Shown: positions 19,235 to 30,439 of the stretch, one piece after another
How positions within the stretch are numbered: position 1 is the stretch's first letter
How the letters are laid out: each line of letters begins with the position of its first letter
From: Aliivibrio sp. EL58
GTDB taxonomy: Bacteria; Pseudomonadota; Gammaproteobacteria; Enterobacterales; Vibrionaceae
Direction of reading: 5' to 3'
DNA length: 64,000 bases
NCBI RefSeq assembly: GCF_900312675.1
Contig: NZ_OMPC01000012.1
Coordinates: forward strand, 319,036 to 383,035
The notes under the pieces: model-generated
Databases searched by the model: none
Seen by the model: the letters and a program-made list of their open reading frames with translations, nothing else
Told to the model about the DNA's origin: nothing
Made by a program: the position numbers and the translations under genes

Positions 19235-20911
19235 CTATTCCCAGATTATTTTTTTATCTGTTGGCCAAGAAGATGCAAATTCGTGGTATTTTTTCTCTAG
19301 AATATGACGTTTTATCTTTAATGTTGGAGTTAAAATACCATTTTCGATACTCCATGGTTCTTTGATCATTAAGATGCCTTTTAGCTTCTCATGAGACTCG
19401 AGACCACTATTAATGGTCTCTAAGTTTTTTAGCGCGGTTCTTTCATACCGTTCTTGGTCAAAATTAGGATATGAGTGAGGGATAGCTAGTAGAATCGGAC
19501 CTGGAAGCCCTGAACCAATAAGGCACATCATTTCTAAATTACTAAGATCAAAAATTCGTTTCTCAATAGGCACTGGAGCGACAAACTTGCCTTTTGCTGT
19601 TTTAAATGTGTCTTTTTTGCGACCTTGTATTGTTAAGAACCCTTCAGAATCAATGGAGCCAATATCTCCAGTGTGTAGCCAACCTTCTTGATTAAACGTT
19701 TCTGCCGTCGCTTCATCATTTTTATAGTAGCCGGCAAAGAGTCCGTCACCTCGAACTAAAATCTCTTCATCTGCTGCTATTTTCAATTCAACGCCAGGAC
19801 CTGCTGAGCCAACCGTTCCAACTTTATCTGAACGGTAAGGGTGGTTGAGGGTACTATAAGCAAAAGTCTCAGTCATTCCCCACGCTTCAGTAATATTCAA
19901 GCCAATGCTTTCATACCATTTTAATAATCCGGCAGAGACAGGGGCGGAACCACAACCTAGAACTCGAGCTTGATCTAAGCCTAAGCCATCAGCCAATTTA
20001 CGTTTGATTAAGCCATTAACAAACGGGATTTTGAGTAATATATTGAGTTTTTTCTGAGGCAATTTATCTTGAATTCGTTGTTGGAAGACCGTCCATAATC
20101 GGGGAACTGATATAAATAAAGTAGGACGATGCATTTTTACATCATCAATGAAGGTATCTAAGGATTCAGGAAAGGCGGTTTGAATGCCTCCGAAAAATGC
20201 AGAGCCTAAGATGTATACACGCTCGGTTATATGAGCAAGAGGCAAGTAGGAAAATAAACGATCATCGGGTTGCATCCCAATATGATTAACGAGATGTTTG
20301 GACGAACGACTAAAGCCGCCAAAGGTTAACATTGCCCCTTTTGGTAACCCTGATGTTCCTGAAGTATATACAATAGACATTAACGTATTGTCGTTATGGT
20401 CAGGTCTGAATTCGGAAGGCTGATGTTCTTTAATTAGGTCTTCAAATTGATACTGAGATTGAGCCGCTGAGTCATAATCAAAAGCAATGGTAGAAAGGTG
20501 AGGAAGGTTTTTTATTGCTTGAGTGGTCGCTTCATTATTATCGAGTTTACCAACAATGAGCGCTTTACTATCACTGTGCGTTAAACAATGTTCAATGGTA
20601 TCTAACCCTGCGGTTGGAAAGATAGGAACACTAACAAAATCCCCAAGCATTAGAGCTAAATCAGTAATAAACCATTCTGCACAATTTTTAGAAATTAAGG
20701 CAACGCGATCTTTTGGTTGTATCCCCATACTTTGTAATGCGGTCACTAAGCGTAGCGCCTTATCAACCACTTCAGAGAAGGTATAGTCAACAAAGTGCCT
20801 CTCCTTTATTTGACGAAGGAAAATTGAATTTGGTTTTTTCTCGGCCCATTTAAGCATCGCTTCATGAGGGAGTTGAGGGTTGGTATTGTGATCGAATAAT
20901 GGCTGACTCAT
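19235..20911 (-). CDS. Long-chain fatty acyl-CoA ligase (AMP-binding)
   Basis: 558 residues of the adenylate-forming superfamily. The P-loop-like motif YTSGTSGLPKGAML lies in the middle third; WGMTE and the C-terminal hinge TGDIGSIDSEGFLTIQGRKKDTFKTAKGKFV are intact. Sequence style is that of long-chain fatty-acid CoA ligases of the FAA1/FadD15 type, not classical FadD (which has different hinge sequence). It would activate fatty acids at the membrane for degradation or lipid remodelling. Single-gene unit; a terminator follows. Confidence 0.85.
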   Translation of the reverse strand: MSQPLFDHNTNPQLPHEAMLKWAEKKPNSIFLRQIKERHFVDYTFSEVVDKALRLVTALQSMGIQPKDRVALISKNCAEWFITDLALMLGDFVSVPIFPTAGLDTIEHCLTHSDSKALIVGKLDNNEATTQAIKNLPHLSTIAFDYDSAAQSQYQFEDLIKEHQPSEFRPDHNDNTLMSIVYTSGTSGLPKGAMLTFGGFSRSSKHLVNHIGMQPDDRLFSYLPLAHITERVYILGSAFFGGIQTAFPESLDTFIDDVKMHRPTLFISVPRLWTVFQQRIQDKLPQKKLNILLKIPFVNGLIKRKLADGLGLDQARVLGCGSAPVSAGLLKWYESIGLNITEAWGMTETFAYSTLNHPYRSDKVGTVGSAGPGVELKIAADEEILVRGDGLFAGYYKNDEATAETFNQEGWLHTGDIGSIDSEGFLTIQGRKKDTFKTAKGKFVAPVPIEKRIFDLSNLEMMCLIGSGLPGPILLAIPHSYPNFDQERYERTALKNLETINSGLESHEKLKGILMIKEPWSIENGILTPTLKIKRHILEKKYHEFASSWPTDKKIIWE

Positions 20912-21098
20912 GGCGGCATCCTGCAGGTTGTTGTAATTATTATTGTTAATTTTATGTTAAGTTAAATGCCTTTTGAGTAAATAGTCAAATTTGGTTCGAA
21001 ATAATGAGAGGTAATTTGTTTATTTTGTAGTTCTAGAATGAGTTTAAGGGGTGACTTGTTTAGGGAGATTCAAAGAGGAGAAAAGAAGGCGAAGGAAA

Positions 21099-21126
21099 AG
21101 TAAGGCAGTAGAGCTACTGCCTTACT
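21099..21126 (-). terminator. Intrinsic terminator of mutS
   Basis: A 12-bp perfect stem AGTAAGGCAGTA / TACTGCCTTACT with a 4-nt loop lies 9 nt after the mutS stop; the - strand continues with the T/C-rich TTTTCCTTC. Confidence 0.7.
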
Positions 21127-21134
21127 CAGTATGA

Positions 21135-23702
21135 TTACAGTAACGCTTTTAGACGATACAGCTCTTCTAACGCTTGTCGTGGTGTTAGATCATCTGGGTT
21201 TACATTTGCTAGTGCTTCTTCAACTTCACTTGGCTCAGGAATAAGAGAGAGTTGATGCTCTTGTTTTACTTGAGTTGTCGCTAATGGTTGGTTTTTAGGC
21301 TGACCATTTTCAAGTTGTTGAAGTTTTTGTTTAGCTTTTTTGATTACCGTTTTTGGAACCCCCGCCAGAGAAGCAACTGCTAGACCGTAAGATTTATTGG
21401 CAGCACCATCTTGAACTGCATGCATAAAGGCAATTTCATCGCCATGCTCTACAGCGTCTAAATGTACATTCGCTAAACCATTAAATAGGTTTGGTAATTC
21501 AGTCAGTTCAAAGTAATGAGTTGCAAATAATGTCATTGCATTAATTTTTGTTGCTAACCATTCAGCACTTGCCCAAGCAAGAGAGAGTCCATCATAAGTA
21601 CTTGTACCGCGACCAATTTCATCCATTAACACTAAGCTGTGTTTGGTGGCATTGTGCAGGATGTTTGCTGTCTCTGTCATTTCAACCATAAATGTTGAGC
21701 GTCCAGAAGCAAGATCATCTGATGCTCCAATACGGGTAAATATACGATCTAATAGGCCAATTTTTGCTGAATCAGCGGGAACATAACAACCAACATGAGC
21801 CATTAAAGCGATCAATGCAGTTTGGCGCATATAGGTTGATTTACCACCCATATTTGGTCCAGTAATGATCAACATTTTTCGGTTGTCGTTTAAATTGATT
21901 GGGTTGGCAATAAACGGATTACTCATCACTTGTTCAACAACAGGGTGACGGCCACCTTCAATTTGCATCCCTATCTCTGATGATAAGGTAGGGCGGCAAT
22001 AATTTAAGCTATCAGCACGTTCAGCAAGGTTGCTTAATACGTCTAATTCAGAAATCGCATTGGCCATTAGTTGAAGTTGTTCTAAGTGAGGCAGAAGTTG
22101 ATCAAACAATTCTTCCCACAGTTTTTTCTCTATCGCTAAGGCTTTTGATTTTGAGCTTAGCACTTTATCTTCATGCTCTTTCAGCTCAGGAATAATGTAA
22201 CGCTCTGCATTTTTCAATGTTTGACGACGAACATAGTGAGCAGGTGCTTTGTGACTTTGACCTTTGCTGATCTGGATATAAAAACCATGAACGTTGTTAT
22301 AGCCGACTTTTAGGGTATCAATATCATGACGTTCGCGTTCTTCTTGCTCAAGTTTCTCTAAAAATAACGTCGCACCATTAGCGAGATCTCGCCATTGATC
22401 GAGCTCTTCATTATAACCATCAGCTAATACGCCACCGTCACGAATAACAACAGGAGGGTTCTCTTTCACTGCGCGTTCTAATAGTTCGCAAATTGAGTCT
22501 ATAGGCTGCGCAAGTGAAGCCAGTTCTAATAAATGAGTTTGTTCAAATTCTTTGGTGCTTTGTGCAAGCTCAGGCAGTTGTTGTAATGCGCTGCGTAAAC
22601 GAGCTAAATCTCTTGGACGAGCAGAACGTAAAGCTAAGCGAGCAAGAATTCGCTCTACATCACCAATTTGCTTTAGTTGGGGAGCTAGCTCTGTGAATAA
22701 TCCGCTTTCTTTTAATTCTCCAATCGCATCAAGACGTTGATTTAAAACTTGATGAGTTCTAACTGGTTGATGTAACCAGCGCTTTAGAAGACGGCTGCCC
22801 ATTGCGGTTGATGTGTGGTCGAGCACTTCTGATAGCGTATGATTAAAACCACCCGCTAGATTTTGGGTTATTTCTAAATTACGGCGTGTTGCTGCATCTA
22901 AGATCACCGAGTCATCTTGATGATCCATCACAATAGAACGAATGTGAGGCAAGGTTGTACGTTGTGTGTCTTTTACATACTGAATAAGACAGCCAGCCGC
23001 ACATAAACCAAATTCCGCTTTTTCTACTCCAAAACCAATTAGGTCACGTGTGCCAAACTGTTGGTTCAATTGTTGTTTAGCGGTTTCTAGTTCAAATTCC
23101 CATACTGGGCGACGACGATTCCCACTGCGTTTCTCTAATAAATGCACAGGTTCGAAATCTTCACTAAACAAAAGCTCTGTAGGAGAAGTTCGTTGCAACT
23201 CAGCCAACATTGCTTCTTCTGTGCCTGGTTCTGATACTTTAAATCGACCAGAAGTAATGTCTAATGTGGCGTAACCAAAGCGATCTTTATGATGAAAAAT
23301 AGCGGCAATAAGATTATCGAAACGCTCTGGAAGAAGAGCCTCATCGGTTACAGTCCCTGGAGTTACGATACGAACCACTTTACGCTCAACTGGACCTTTA
23401 CTCGTAGCAGGATCTCCAATTTGCTCACAGATAGCAACAGACTCGCCCTGCTGAACTAATTTGGCTAAATAACCCTCAACGGCATGGTAAGGAAGACCTG
23501 CCATTGGTATTGGTTCACCTGCTGAGGAGCCTCGTTTAGTTAACGATATTTCAAGAAGCTGAGAGGCTCGTTTGGCATCATCATAGAAAAGCTCATAGAA
23601 GTCGCCCATACGATAGAACAGCAAGATATCCGGATTTTCAGATTTTAAACGCAAGTACTGTTGCATCATTGGGGTGTGTTTTTCAGTTGATTTTGTTGCC
23701 AC
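21135..23702 (-). CDS. mutS: DNA mismatch recognition protein MutS
   Basis: 855 residues from the GTG at 23702 (E. coli MutS 853). The frame stays open to 24002, but conservation begins at [19 protein letters not shown], which puts the family's HTPMMQQY at the same distance from the N-terminus as in E. coli; the longer version would overlap pncC. Domain I holds the mismatch-reading [11 protein letters not shown] (Phe-x-Glu = FYE), and the C-terminal ATPase carries [18 protein letters not shown] and the THYFEL switch. No mutL nearby. Divergent from pncC. Confidence 0.95.
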   Translation of the reverse strand: MATKSTEKHTPMMQQYLRLKSENPDILLFYRMGDFYELFYDDAKRASQLLEISLTKRGSSAGEPIPMAGLPYHAVEGYLAKLVQQGESVAICEQIGDPATSKGPVERKVVRIVTPGTVTDEALLPERFDNLIAAIFHHKDRFGYATLDITSGRFKVSEPGTEEAMLAELQRTSPTELLFSEDFEPVHLLEKRSGNRRRPVWEFELETAKQQLNQQFGTRDLIGFGVEKAEFGLCAAGCLIQYVKDTQRTTLPHIRSIVMDHQDDSVILDAATRRNLEITQNLAGGFNHTLSEVLDHTSTAMGSRLLKRWLHQPVRTHQVLNQRLDAIGELKESGLFTELAPQLKQIGDVERILARLALRSARPRDLARLRSALQQLPELAQSTKEFEQTHLLELASLAQPIDSICELLERAVKENPPVVIRDGGVLADGYNEELDQWRDLANGATLFLEKLEQEERERHDIDTLKVGYNNVHGFYIQISKGQSHKAPAHYVRRQTLKNAERYIIPELKEHEDKVLSSKSKALAIEKKLWEELFDQLLPHLEQLQLMANAISELDVLSNLAERADSLNYCRPTLSSEIGMQIEGGRHPVVEQVMSNPFIANPINLNDNRKMLIITGPNMGGKSTYMRQTALIALMAHVGCYVPADSAKIGLLDRIFTRIGASDDLASGRSTFMVEMTETANILHNATKHSLVLMDEIGRGTSTYDGLSLAWASAEWLATKINAMTLFATHYFELTELPNLFNGLANVHLDAVEHGDEIAFMHAVQDGAANKSYGLAVASLAGVPKTVIKKAKQKLQQLENGQPKNQPLATTQVKQEHQLSLIPEPSEVEEALANVNPDDLTPRQALEELYRLKALL

Positions 23703-23809
23703 AACGAGACCTAATGAGTGTTGAGAATATTTGTTGCTAAGAATACGTGAATCAAAGCGGCAATCAAAGATAGAATCAATAAAATTCGAATCAAGACAGG
23801 AAGAATTTA

Positions 23810-24307
23810 ATGGATATGACAAAAAATGCTCAACTCGCGCAAGAAGTTGGCGAGCTATTAATGCAACAAGGCAAAACGATGGCTTGTGCAGAATCGTGTA
23901 CTGGTGGTGGTGTTGCTTTTTGTGCGACAGAGAATGCAGGGAGTTCTGCTTGGTTTGAACGTGGTTTTGTGACCTACAGTAATGAAGCAAAGCAAGAGTC
24001 ATTGGGTGTTAGTTTAGATATGTTAAGTGCTTTTGGTGCGGTAAGCGAAGCGGTAGTCAAAGAGATGGCAATAGGGACGTTACACAACAGTCATGCTGAT
24101 ATTAGTGTGTCTATTAGTGGCATTGCAGGCCCAGGAGGAGCAACAGGAGATAAGCCTGTTGGGACTGTGTGTTTTGGTTTTGCAGATAAAACTAATTGGC
24201 ATCAAGAAACGACTGTATATTTTACTGGTGATCGTAGTGAAGTAAGGCAAAGTGCGATCGAATATGCATTTCTCACAATAAAGACTAGGTTGTTAGAGTT
24301 TAATTAA
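23810..24307 (+). CDS. pncC: Nicotinamide-nucleotide amidohydrolase PncC (CinA C-terminal family)
   Basis: 165 residues, a stand-alone CinA C-terminal domain (E. coli YgaD/PncC). It deamidates NMN to nicotinic acid mononucleotide in NAD recycling. The family motifs [26 protein letters not shown] and KPVGTV(C)FGF are all present. The ATG at 23810 follows AGGAAG at good spacing; a second ATG is two codons later. It lies directly upstream of recA, the usual gammaproteobacterial order, but 140 nt separate them and recA has its own LexA box. Confidence 0.92.
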   Translation: MDMTKNAQLAQEVGELLMQQGKTMACAESCTGGGVAFCATENAGSSAWFERGFVTYSNEAKQESLGVSLDMLSAFGAVSEAVVKEMAIGTLHNSHADISVSISGIAGPGGATGDKPVGTVCFGFADKTNWHQETTVYFTGDRSEVRQSAIEYAFLTIKTRLLEFN

Positions 24308-24380
24308 TTCAATGGTTTATGGTTGTTTTTCTTAAGTCGCAATAGAAAATTTAATAAAAAAACTAGCAAGCCTATAGACA

Positions 24381-24396
24381 CTGTATGAATAGACAG
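24381..24396. promoter_or_regulatory. LexA (SOS) box of recA
   Basis: CTGTATGAATAGACAG fits CTG-N10-CAG with the flanking A and TA, close to the E. coli recA operator CTGTATGAGCATACAG. It sits 52 nt before the recA start codon. Confidence 0.9.
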
Positions 24397-24447
24397 TATA
24401 CTACTAATCATTAACTGATTTAGTGATCTAGAAATCTGGAGAATCAA

Positions 24448-25491
24448 ATGGACGATAACAAGAAAAAAGCACTGGCCGCAGCATTAGGTCAAATTGAAAA
24501 ACAATTTGGTAAAGGTTCAATTATGAAGTTGGGCGATAACCGCACAATGGATGTTGAAACTGTGTCTACTGGTTCTTTATCTCTTGATATTGCTCTAGGT
24601 GCTGGCGGTTTACCAATGGGACGTATCGTAGAAATCTACGGTCCTGAATCATCAGGTAAAACAACACTAACTTTGGAAGCGATTGCTCAAGCACAAAAAG
24701 CAGGCAAAACCTGTGCATTTATTGATGCAGAGCATGCTCTAGACCCAATCTACGCTCAAAAGCTGGGTGTTGATATTGACCAATTACTATGTTCTCAACC
24801 TGATACTGGTGAGCAAGCATTAGAAATCGTTGATGCATTAGCACGCTCTGGAGCGGTTGATGTAATCGTAGTCGATTCAGTTGCTGCACTAACGCCAAAA
24901 GCTGAGATTGAAGGTGAAATGGGCGACAGCCACATGGGTCTTCAAGCTCGTATGCTTTCTCAAGCAATGCGTAAGTTAACGGGTAACCTAAAACAATCAA
25001 ATTGTATGTGTATCTTCATCAACCAAATTCGTATGAAAATTGGTGTGATGTTTGGTAACCCAGAAACGACAACCGGTGGTAATGCACTTAAGTTCTACGC
25101 CTCTGTTCGTCTTGATATTCGTCGTACTGGCGCAGTAAAAGATGGTGATGAGGTTGTTGGTAACGAAACTCGAATCAAAGTAGTTAAAAACAAAATTGCA
25201 GCACCATTTAAGCAAGCGGAAACTCAAATTCTATATGGTAAAGGCTTTAACCGTGAAGGTGAGCTAATTGATTTAGGTGTTAAGCATAAATTAGTAGATA
25301 AAGCAGGTGCTTGGTATAGCTACAATGGCGACAAGATTGGCCAAGGTAAAGCAAATGCTTCTAAGTTCATGCGTGAGAACGTAGAAATTGCGACTGAATT
25401 AGACCATAAACTGCGTGAGATGTTATTAACACCTGCAGAAGAGCAACCTGAAATCGAAGAGAAAATTGAAGAAGAAAACGAAGAGTTTTAA
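24448..25491 (+). CDS. recA: Recombinase RecA
   Basis: 347 residues. DNA-dependent ATPase for homologous recombination and LexA co-protease. Walker A GPESSGKT is at 65-72, the MAW-type motif and L1/L2 loops ([22 protein letters not shown]) are intact, and the C-terminus is acidic ([11 protein letters not shown]). An ideal AGGAG-like site (TGGAGAATCAA) precedes the ATG. Under LexA control through the upstream box. The recX gene often found just downstream is not here. Confidence 0.98.
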   Translation: MDDNKKKALAAALGQIEKQFGKGSIMKLGDNRTMDVETVSTGSLSLDIALGAGGLPMGRIVEIYGPESSGKTTLTLEAIAQAQKAGKTCAFIDAEHALDPIYAQKLGVDIDQLLCSQPDTGEQALEIVDALARSGAVDVIVVDSVAALTPKAEIEGEMGDSHMGLQARMLSQAMRKLTGNLKQSNCMCIFINQIRMKIGVMFGNPETTTGGNALKFYASVRLDIRRTGAVKDGDEVVGNETRIKVVKNKIAAPFKQAETQILYGKGFNREGELIDLGVKHKLVDKAGAWYSYNGDKIGQGKANASKFMRENVEIATELDHKLREMLLTPAEEQPEIEEKIEEENEEF

Positions 25492-25518
25492 TTTATTCAA
25501 TTCTTAGTGAAATAATAG

Positions 25519-25547
25519 AAAGCCAAACCATCGTGTTTGGCTTTTTT
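25519..25547 (+). terminator. Intrinsic terminator of recA
   Basis: Stem AAGCCAAAC / GTTTGGCTT with a short loop and a T6 tract, 28 nt after the recA stop codon. Confidence 0.92.
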
Positions 25548-25735
25548 ACGTCTATAAAAAGAGACTGCCCTAATCACAAATAGAATTATTTCTCTTTCCT
25601 TACTTGATCGCTCTACTCAATCTATATTTCGCTCTCATTTGCGTATACAATGTTCGAAATTCTGTCTAAAAAACACTGCTTGTCTTAACTGAGTACAAGA
25701 GTGAGTTAACCTACGATTCAATCAGGAATATCCAC

Positions 25736-28315
25736 ATGTATATGAGCACTGACGAGATCCGCCGTGCGTTTCTTGCTTTTTTTGAAAGCAAAGGACACCA
25801 AATTGTTGAGAGTTCTTCTCTAGTTCCAGCAAATGATCCAACTCTTCTATTTACCAATGCCGGTATGAACCAATTTAAGGATTGTTTCCTAGGTTCAGAG
25901 AAGCGTAACTATACTCGTGCAACTACCGCTCAACGTTGTGTTCGTGCTGGTGGTAAGCATAACGATTTAGAAAACGTAGGCTTTACTGCTCGTCACCATA
26001 CTTTCTTTGAAATGCTAGGTAACTTTAGCTTTGGTGATTATTTCAAGCAAGACGCAATTAAATACGCATGGGAATTCCTAACAGAGCGTTTAGAGCTTCC
26101 TGCAGATCGTCTATTAGTGACTATCTACGAAACAGATGACGAAGCATTCGAAATCTGGAATAAAGAAATGGGTATCCCTGCAGACCGTATCGTTCGTATT
26201 GGTGATAACAAAGGCGCACCTTATGCATCAGATAACTTCTGGCAAATGGGTGACACTGGTCCTTGTGGTCCTTGTACTGAAATTTTCTACGATCATGGTG
26301 AGCACATTTGGGGTGGCCGTCCAGGTACTCCTGAAGAAGATGGTGACCGTTTCATCGAAATTTGGAACAACGTTTTCATGCAGTTCAACCGTCAAGCGGA
26401 CGGCACAATGGAACCACTTCCAAAGCCATCAGTAGATACAGGCATGGGCATTGAGCGTATTGCAGCAATCATGCAAGGCGTACACTCAAACTATGAAATT
26501 GATATTTTCCAAACACTAATTAAAGAAACAGCAAAAGTTGTTGGTTACGATGATCTTTCAAACCAATCTCTACGCGTTGTTGCTGATCACATCCGTTCTT
26601 GTTCTTACCTAATTGTTGATGGTGTTATGCCGTCAAACGAAGGTCGTGGTTACGTATTGCGTCGTATTATTCGTCGTGCGGTACGTCACGGTAACAAGTT
26701 AGGTGCTAAAGGCTCTTACTTTTATAAATTAGTTGGTCCACTGGCTGAGATCATGGGTACGGCTGGTGAAGAACTGAAGAAACAGCAAGCGCTAGTTGAA
26801 AAAGTTCTTAAGATTGAAGAAGAAAACTTTGGTCGCACACTAGAGCGTGGAATGGTAATTCTAAACGAAGCTTTAGATAACCTTGAAGGTACGGTTCTTG
26901 ATGGTGAAACAGTATTTAAACTTTATGATACTTACGGTTTCCCTGCTGATTTAACCAATGATGTTGCTCGTGAGCGTGAATTAACTATCGATGAAGATGG
27001 TTTTGAAAAAGCGATGGAAGAACAACGTCAACGTGCTCGTGAAGCGGGTCAATTTGGTACTGATTATAATGCAGTGATCAAAGTTGAATCTGAAACAGTA
27101 TTCCACGGTTATGATTCGACTGAAGCAAAAGCAACGGTATTAGAAATCTTCCGTGAAGGTGAAGCAGTTGAGACTCTTTCTGCTGGTGATGATGCGATTC
27201 TAATTTTAGATGCAACGCCATTCTATGCTGAATCAGGCGGTCAATCTGGTGATGCGGGTATTATTACCGTAGAAGCGGGTAAGTTTGTTGTTACTGATAC
27301 TCAAAAAGTAGGTAATGCGATTGGTCACTACGGTAAGTTAGTTGAAGGTGTGTTATCAACGACTGATAGTGCAATGGCTCAAGTTGATGAAGAGCGTCGT
27401 ACTGCGATTACTTTAAATCACTCAGCAACCCACTTATTACACGCAGCACTTCGTGAAGTATTAGGTGAGCACGTAACTCAAAAAGGCTCATTAGTTAAAG
27501 CGGAAGGTTTACGTTTTGACTTCTCTAACCTTGAAGGCGTAAAAGCTGATGAATTACGTAAAGTTGAGCGTATTGTTAACCAACAAGTGCGTTTAAACCA
27601 TGAGATTGAAACAAACCTAATGGACATTGATGCTGCTAAAGAAAAAGGCGCAATGGCTCTATTTGGTGAGAAATACGACGATGAAGTTCGTGTACTTTCT
27701 ATGGGTGAATTTTCTACTGAGTTATGTGGTGGTATTCACGCATCAAGCACTGGTGATATTGGCCTATTTAAAATTACGTCAGAAAGTGGCATTGCAGCGG
27801 GTATCCGCCGTATTGAAGCCGTTACTGGTGAAGCAGCATTAGATGCGATTGAAGCACAACAAAAATCAGCAGATAAAAAGCTGAATGAAGCGGCATCAAA
27901 AGCAAAACAACTTGAGAAAGAGATCCAACAGCTTAAAGATAAGCTAGCGTCTCAAGAAGGTGCAAGCCTGATCAATCAAGTTCAAGACATTGCAGGAACA
28001 AAAGTACTTATTGCTCAGCTAGATGGTGCAGAGAGTAAAGCGCTTCGTGGCATGGTAGATGAGCTTAAAAATCAAATCGGCAGCTGCGTTATCATGTTAG
28101 GTAATGTGAATGACGGTAAAGTTGGTTTAATTGCTGGCGTAACTAAAGATCTTATTGGCCAAGTGAAAGCGGGCGAATTAGTGAATATGGTTGCACAACA
28201 AGTTGGTGGTAAAGGCGGCGGTCGTCCTGATATGGCTCAAGCTGGCGGTACTGATGCGAATGCATTACCTGCGGCACTAGCTTCTGTTGAAGCTTGGCTA
28301 ACTGAGCGTCTGTAA
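25736..28315 (+). CDS. alaS: Alanyl-tRNA synthetase
   Basis: 859 residues. Class II synthetase with an N-terminal aminoacylation core ([34 protein letters not shown]), an editing domain with zinc ligands HSATHLLH and [10 protein letters not shown], and a C-terminal coiled coil plus C-Ala domain rich in Gly ([15 protein letters not shown]). Start chosen at ATG 25736 because AGGA lies 8 nt upstream; another ATG is two codons later. Likely cotranscribed with lysC, whose start is 12 nt beyond the stop. Confidence 0.97.
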   Translation: MYMSTDEIRRAFLAFFESKGHQIVESSSLVPANDPTLLFTNAGMNQFKDCFLGSEKRNYTRATTAQRCVRAGGKHNDLENVGFTARHHTFFEMLGNFSFGDYFKQDAIKYAWEFLTERLELPADRLLVTIYETDDEAFEIWNKEMGIPADRIVRIGDNKGAPYASDNFWQMGDTGPCGPCTEIFYDHGEHIWGGRPGTPEEDGDRFIEIWNNVFMQFNRQADGTMEPLPKPSVDTGMGIERIAAIMQGVHSNYEIDIFQTLIKETAKVVGYDDLSNQSLRVVADHIRSCSYLIVDGVMPSNEGRGYVLRRIIRRAVRHGNKLGAKGSYFYKLVGPLAEIMGTAGEELKKQQALVEKVLKIEEENFGRTLERGMVILNEALDNLEGTVLDGETVFKLYDTYGFPADLTNDVARERELTIDEDGFEKAMEEQRQRAREAGQFGTDYNAVIKVESETVFHGYDSTEAKATVLEIFREGEAVETLSAGDDAILILDATPFYAESGGQSGDAGIITVEAGKFVVTDTQKVGNAIGHYGKLVEGVLSTTDSAMAQVDEERRTAITLNHSATHLLHAALREVLGEHVTQKGSLVKAEGLRFDFSNLEGVKADELRKVERIVNQQVRLNHEIETNLMDIDAAKEKGAMALFGEKYDDEVRVLSMGEFSTELCGGIHASSTGDIGLFKITSESGIAAGIRRIEAVTGEAALDAIEAQQKSADKKLNEAASKAKQLEKEIQQLKDKLASQEGASLINQVQDIAGTKVLIAQLDGAESKALRGMVDELKNQIGSCVIMLGNVNDGKVGLIAGVTKDLIGQVKAGELVNMVAQQVGGKGGGRPDMAQAGGTDANALPAALASVEAWLTERL

Positions 28316-28327
28316 TAGGTCGTATCA

Positions 28328-29497
28328 GTGGCATTAATCGTACAAAAGTATGGTGGTACATCAGTTGGGTCCGTTGAACGGATCCAATCTGTTTCTGAAC
28401 GTATCATTTCAGCACAGCAACAAGGGCATGATGTCGTTGTTGCTGTTTCTGCTATGGCCGGAGAAACCAATCGCTTAATGAGCTTAGCAAATCAAATTAG
28501 TGAGGCCCCTGAGCCTCGTGAATTGGATATGCTCCTTTCTGCGGGAGAACAGGTTTCCATTGCGCTACTAGCCATGTCTTTAAATCAGAAAGGCGTTAAA
28601 GCCATTTCTCTAACGGCTGACCAAGCGGGTATTTATACTAACTGCACCTTTAATGATGCAACTATTGAGCATATTGAAACTGATTTAATTACTCAATGGG
28701 TTGATAAAGGGTATGTGGTAATTATTGCTGGCTTTCAAGGTCGTGATGTTCACGGTAATATCACCACATTAGGAAGAGGCGGCTCTGATACGACAGCTGT
28801 CGCGTTATCTGCTGCCTTAAATGCAGATGAATGCCAGATATTTACTGATGTTGATGGCGTTTATTCTTCTGATCCTCGCTACGTAGCTAACACTCGTCGT
28901 TTAAAGGAAGTGTCATTTTCTGATATGCACCTTTTAGCTAAATCGGGTGCTAAAGTATTGCAAGAGCATTCAGTTGCTCATGCTTGGAGAACGTCGGTGA
29001 AGTTACGAGTACTTTCTTCATTTGAAGAGGGGGAAGGGACTTTAATTTGTGAAGAACCTGAAGAGAGTCCATCGGTAACAGGGTTGGCTTTAAAGCAGGA
29101 TTTACTTCTCGTTGAATGCACAGGACTCTCCATTACAGAACAAGCAGCACTGCTGAAACAGTATGAAGAGTTAACGGCTCAAAGTGGTTGTTTTAAAATT
29201 GTTGTGCCAAAAGCAACTTTTTTACAATTGAAACTGGCATTTAATACAAAAATACGCAATATTAGTAGCTTATCAATACTGACGTTAGTCGGTGATAAAG
29301 TTGAAGGGATGGCAGATCTTGCTTGCAATCAACTGAAGGCTAATGGTGTTGATATCTATCAACACAATAAAGAGCCAAAAAGTGTGTCGGTTATCGTTAA
29401 TCAAGCTGATTTAGAACAAGCAGCCGAAATTTTACATAAAACGTTTGTTATTACAGAGCAATCACAAGATAATAACCTTATGATCGCTGTTTCTTGA
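28328..29497 (+). CDS. lysC: Aspartate kinase, monofunctional
   Basis: 389 residues starting at GTG 28328 (AGG 8 nt upstream). The amino-acid kinase fold is shown by VQKYGGTSVGS at the start, GFQGRD, TTLGRGGSDTTAVALSAAL and TDVDGVYSSDPR; two ACT-like regulatory regions follow from about 250. It phosphorylates aspartate, the first step to lysine, threonine and methionine. No homoserine dehydrogenase fusion. It sits between alaS and csrA, a Vibrio arrangement, so no lysine riboswitch lies directly ahead of it. Confidence 0.92.
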   Translation: MALIVQKYGGTSVGSVERIQSVSERIISAQQQGHDVVVAVSAMAGETNRLMSLANQISEAPEPRELDMLLSAGEQVSIALLAMSLNQKGVKAISLTADQAGIYTNCTFNDATIEHIETDLITQWVDKGYVVIIAGFQGRDVHGNITTLGRGGSDTTAVALSAALNADECQIFTDVDGVYSSDPRYVANTRRLKEVSFSDMHLLAKSGAKVLQEHSVAHAWRTSVKLRVLSSFEEGEGTLICEEPEESPSVTGLALKQDLLLVECTGLSITEQAALLKQYEELTAQSGCFKIVVPKATFLQLKLAFNTKIRNISSLSILTLVGDKVEGMADLACNQLKANGVDIYQHNKEPKSVSVIVNQADLEQAAEILHKTFVITEQSQDNNLMIAVS

Positions 29498-29578
29498 GCA
29501 GAGACGTTTATGAAAATAGGCGATAACGGACAATACATACATTTATTATAAAACTGAGATTACTCAAGGAGCATTCGA

Positions 29579-29776
29579 ATGCTAATTCTGACACGCCGCG
29601 TAGGTGAAACTTTAATGATTGGTGATGAAGTAACAGTTACTGTACTAGGCGTTAAAGGCAACCAAGTACGTATTGGTGTTAATGCACCTAAAGAAGTATC
29701 TGTACATCGTGAAGAGATTTACATGCGCATTCAAGCGGAAAAAGGTACACCTGCTGCTACGCAAGGTAACTTTTAA
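29579..29776 (+). CDS. csrA: Carbon storage regulator CsrA
   Basis: 65-residue RNA-binding dimer that represses or stabilises mRNAs with GGA-containing leaders. The signature [31 protein letters not shown] and the basic [13 protein letters not shown] with Arg44-type residue are all present. The start has a strong CAAGGAGC site. Its own leader carries GGA motifs, as is usual for autoregulation. A weak hairpin follows, then the tRNA array. Confidence 0.98.
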   Translation: MLILTRRVGETLMIGDEVTVTVLGVKGNQVRIGVNAPKEVSVHREEIYMRIQAEKGTPAATQGNF

Positions 29777-29787
29777 TTCGTATGAAT

Positions 29788-29817
29788 GAGGCTGGCATTG
29801 TCAGCCTTGTTTATTTT
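29788..29817 (+). terminator. Weak terminator after csrA
   Basis: GAGGCTG / CAGCCTT stem (one G-U) with a 6-7-nt loop and an interrupted T-tract (GTTTATTTTTG). Confidence 0.55.
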
Positions 29818-29957
29818 TGTCTAATTTAGTTAGGTGAAAATAAACAGAAACAAGGTACAAACAAAGGCACAAACCACGTATAACGTTCTATTTTTGCTCA
29901 TTTTGGTTGTTTCATAGGCTGTTGAACAAAAAGCGTTATTTTTTACTTAAAAAGTCA

Positions 29958-29985
29958 TTGACATATTTTTGGTAAACCGTAATAT
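29958..29985 (+). promoter_or_regulatory. Sigma-70 promoter of the tRNA array
   Basis: Consensus -35 TTGACA (29958-29963), a 16-nt spacer and -10 TAATAT (29980-29985), then a C/G-rich discriminator GTGCCTCC, as expected for stable RNA genes. The first tRNA begins 15 nt after the -10. Confidence 0.8.
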
Positions 29986-30000
29986 GTGCCTCCTCAACAC

Positions 30001-30093
30001 GGTGAGGTGGCCGAGAGGCTGAAGGCGCTCCCCTGCTAAGGGAGTATGCGGCTTATACCCGCATCGAGGGTTCGAATCCCTCCTTCACCGCCA
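30001..30093 (+). tRNA. tRNA-Ser (anticodon GCT), copy 1
   Basis: 93 nt including encoded CCA. Class II tRNA with a long variable arm; the anticodon loop CTGCTAA shows GCT. The acceptor arms GGTGAGG / CTTCACC pair with a G-U. Starts the array; together with the next spacer and tRNA-Arg it is repeated at 30297. Confidence 0.97.
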
Positions 30094-30143
30094 TTATTTG
30101 TTTCTGTTGGTTTCGGTCAGCAAGAACATAAAAGAATTATTGT

Positions 30144-30220
30144 GCGCTAGTAGCTCAGCTGGATAGAGTACCTGGCTACGAACCAGGCGGTCGGAGGTTC
30201 GAATCCTCCCTGGCGCACCA
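30144..30220 (+). tRNA. tRNA-Arg (anticodon ACG), copy 1
   Basis: 77 nt with encoded CCA. Acceptor stem GCGCTAG / CTGGCGC, anticodon loop CTACGAA (ACG, whose A34 is normally converted to inosine by TadA deaminase), T-arm GGAGGTTCGAATCCTCC. Identical in sequence to the six other copies. Confidence 0.97.
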
Positions 30221-30296
30221 TTCTTTTTATTGATGAATTTATTTGTCAATAACAGTGATTGTTTGCAGATAATCACAAATAAGCGAAATACAAAAC

Positions 30297-30389
30297 GGTG
30301 AGGTGGCCGAGAGGCTGAAGGCGCTCCCCTGCTAAGGGAGTATGCGGCTTATACCCGCATCGAGGGTTCGAATCCCTCCTTCACCGCCA
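30297..30389 (+). tRNA. tRNA-Ser (anticodon GCT), copy 2
   Basis: Identical 93-nt copy of the first tRNA-Ser, offset by 296 nt. The following spacer and tRNA-Arg are also the same as in the first unit. Confidence 0.97.
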
Positions 30390-30439
30390 TTATTTGTTTC
30401 TGTTGGTTTCGGTCAGCAAGAACATAAAAGAATTATTGT

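Noticed and set aside
23703..24002. 100-codon N-terminal extension of mutS
   Set aside because: No homology to MutS, covers the pncC coding strand, and the family N-terminus fits a start at 23702.
28316..28327. Lysine riboswitch ahead of lysC
   Set aside because: Only 12 nt separate alaS and lysC, so there is no space for one.
30094..30276. 60-residue minus-strand ORF over tRNA-Arg
   Set aside because: It contains the well-known spurious string GRIRTSDRLVRSQ produced by reading a tRNA gene in antisense; not a protein.
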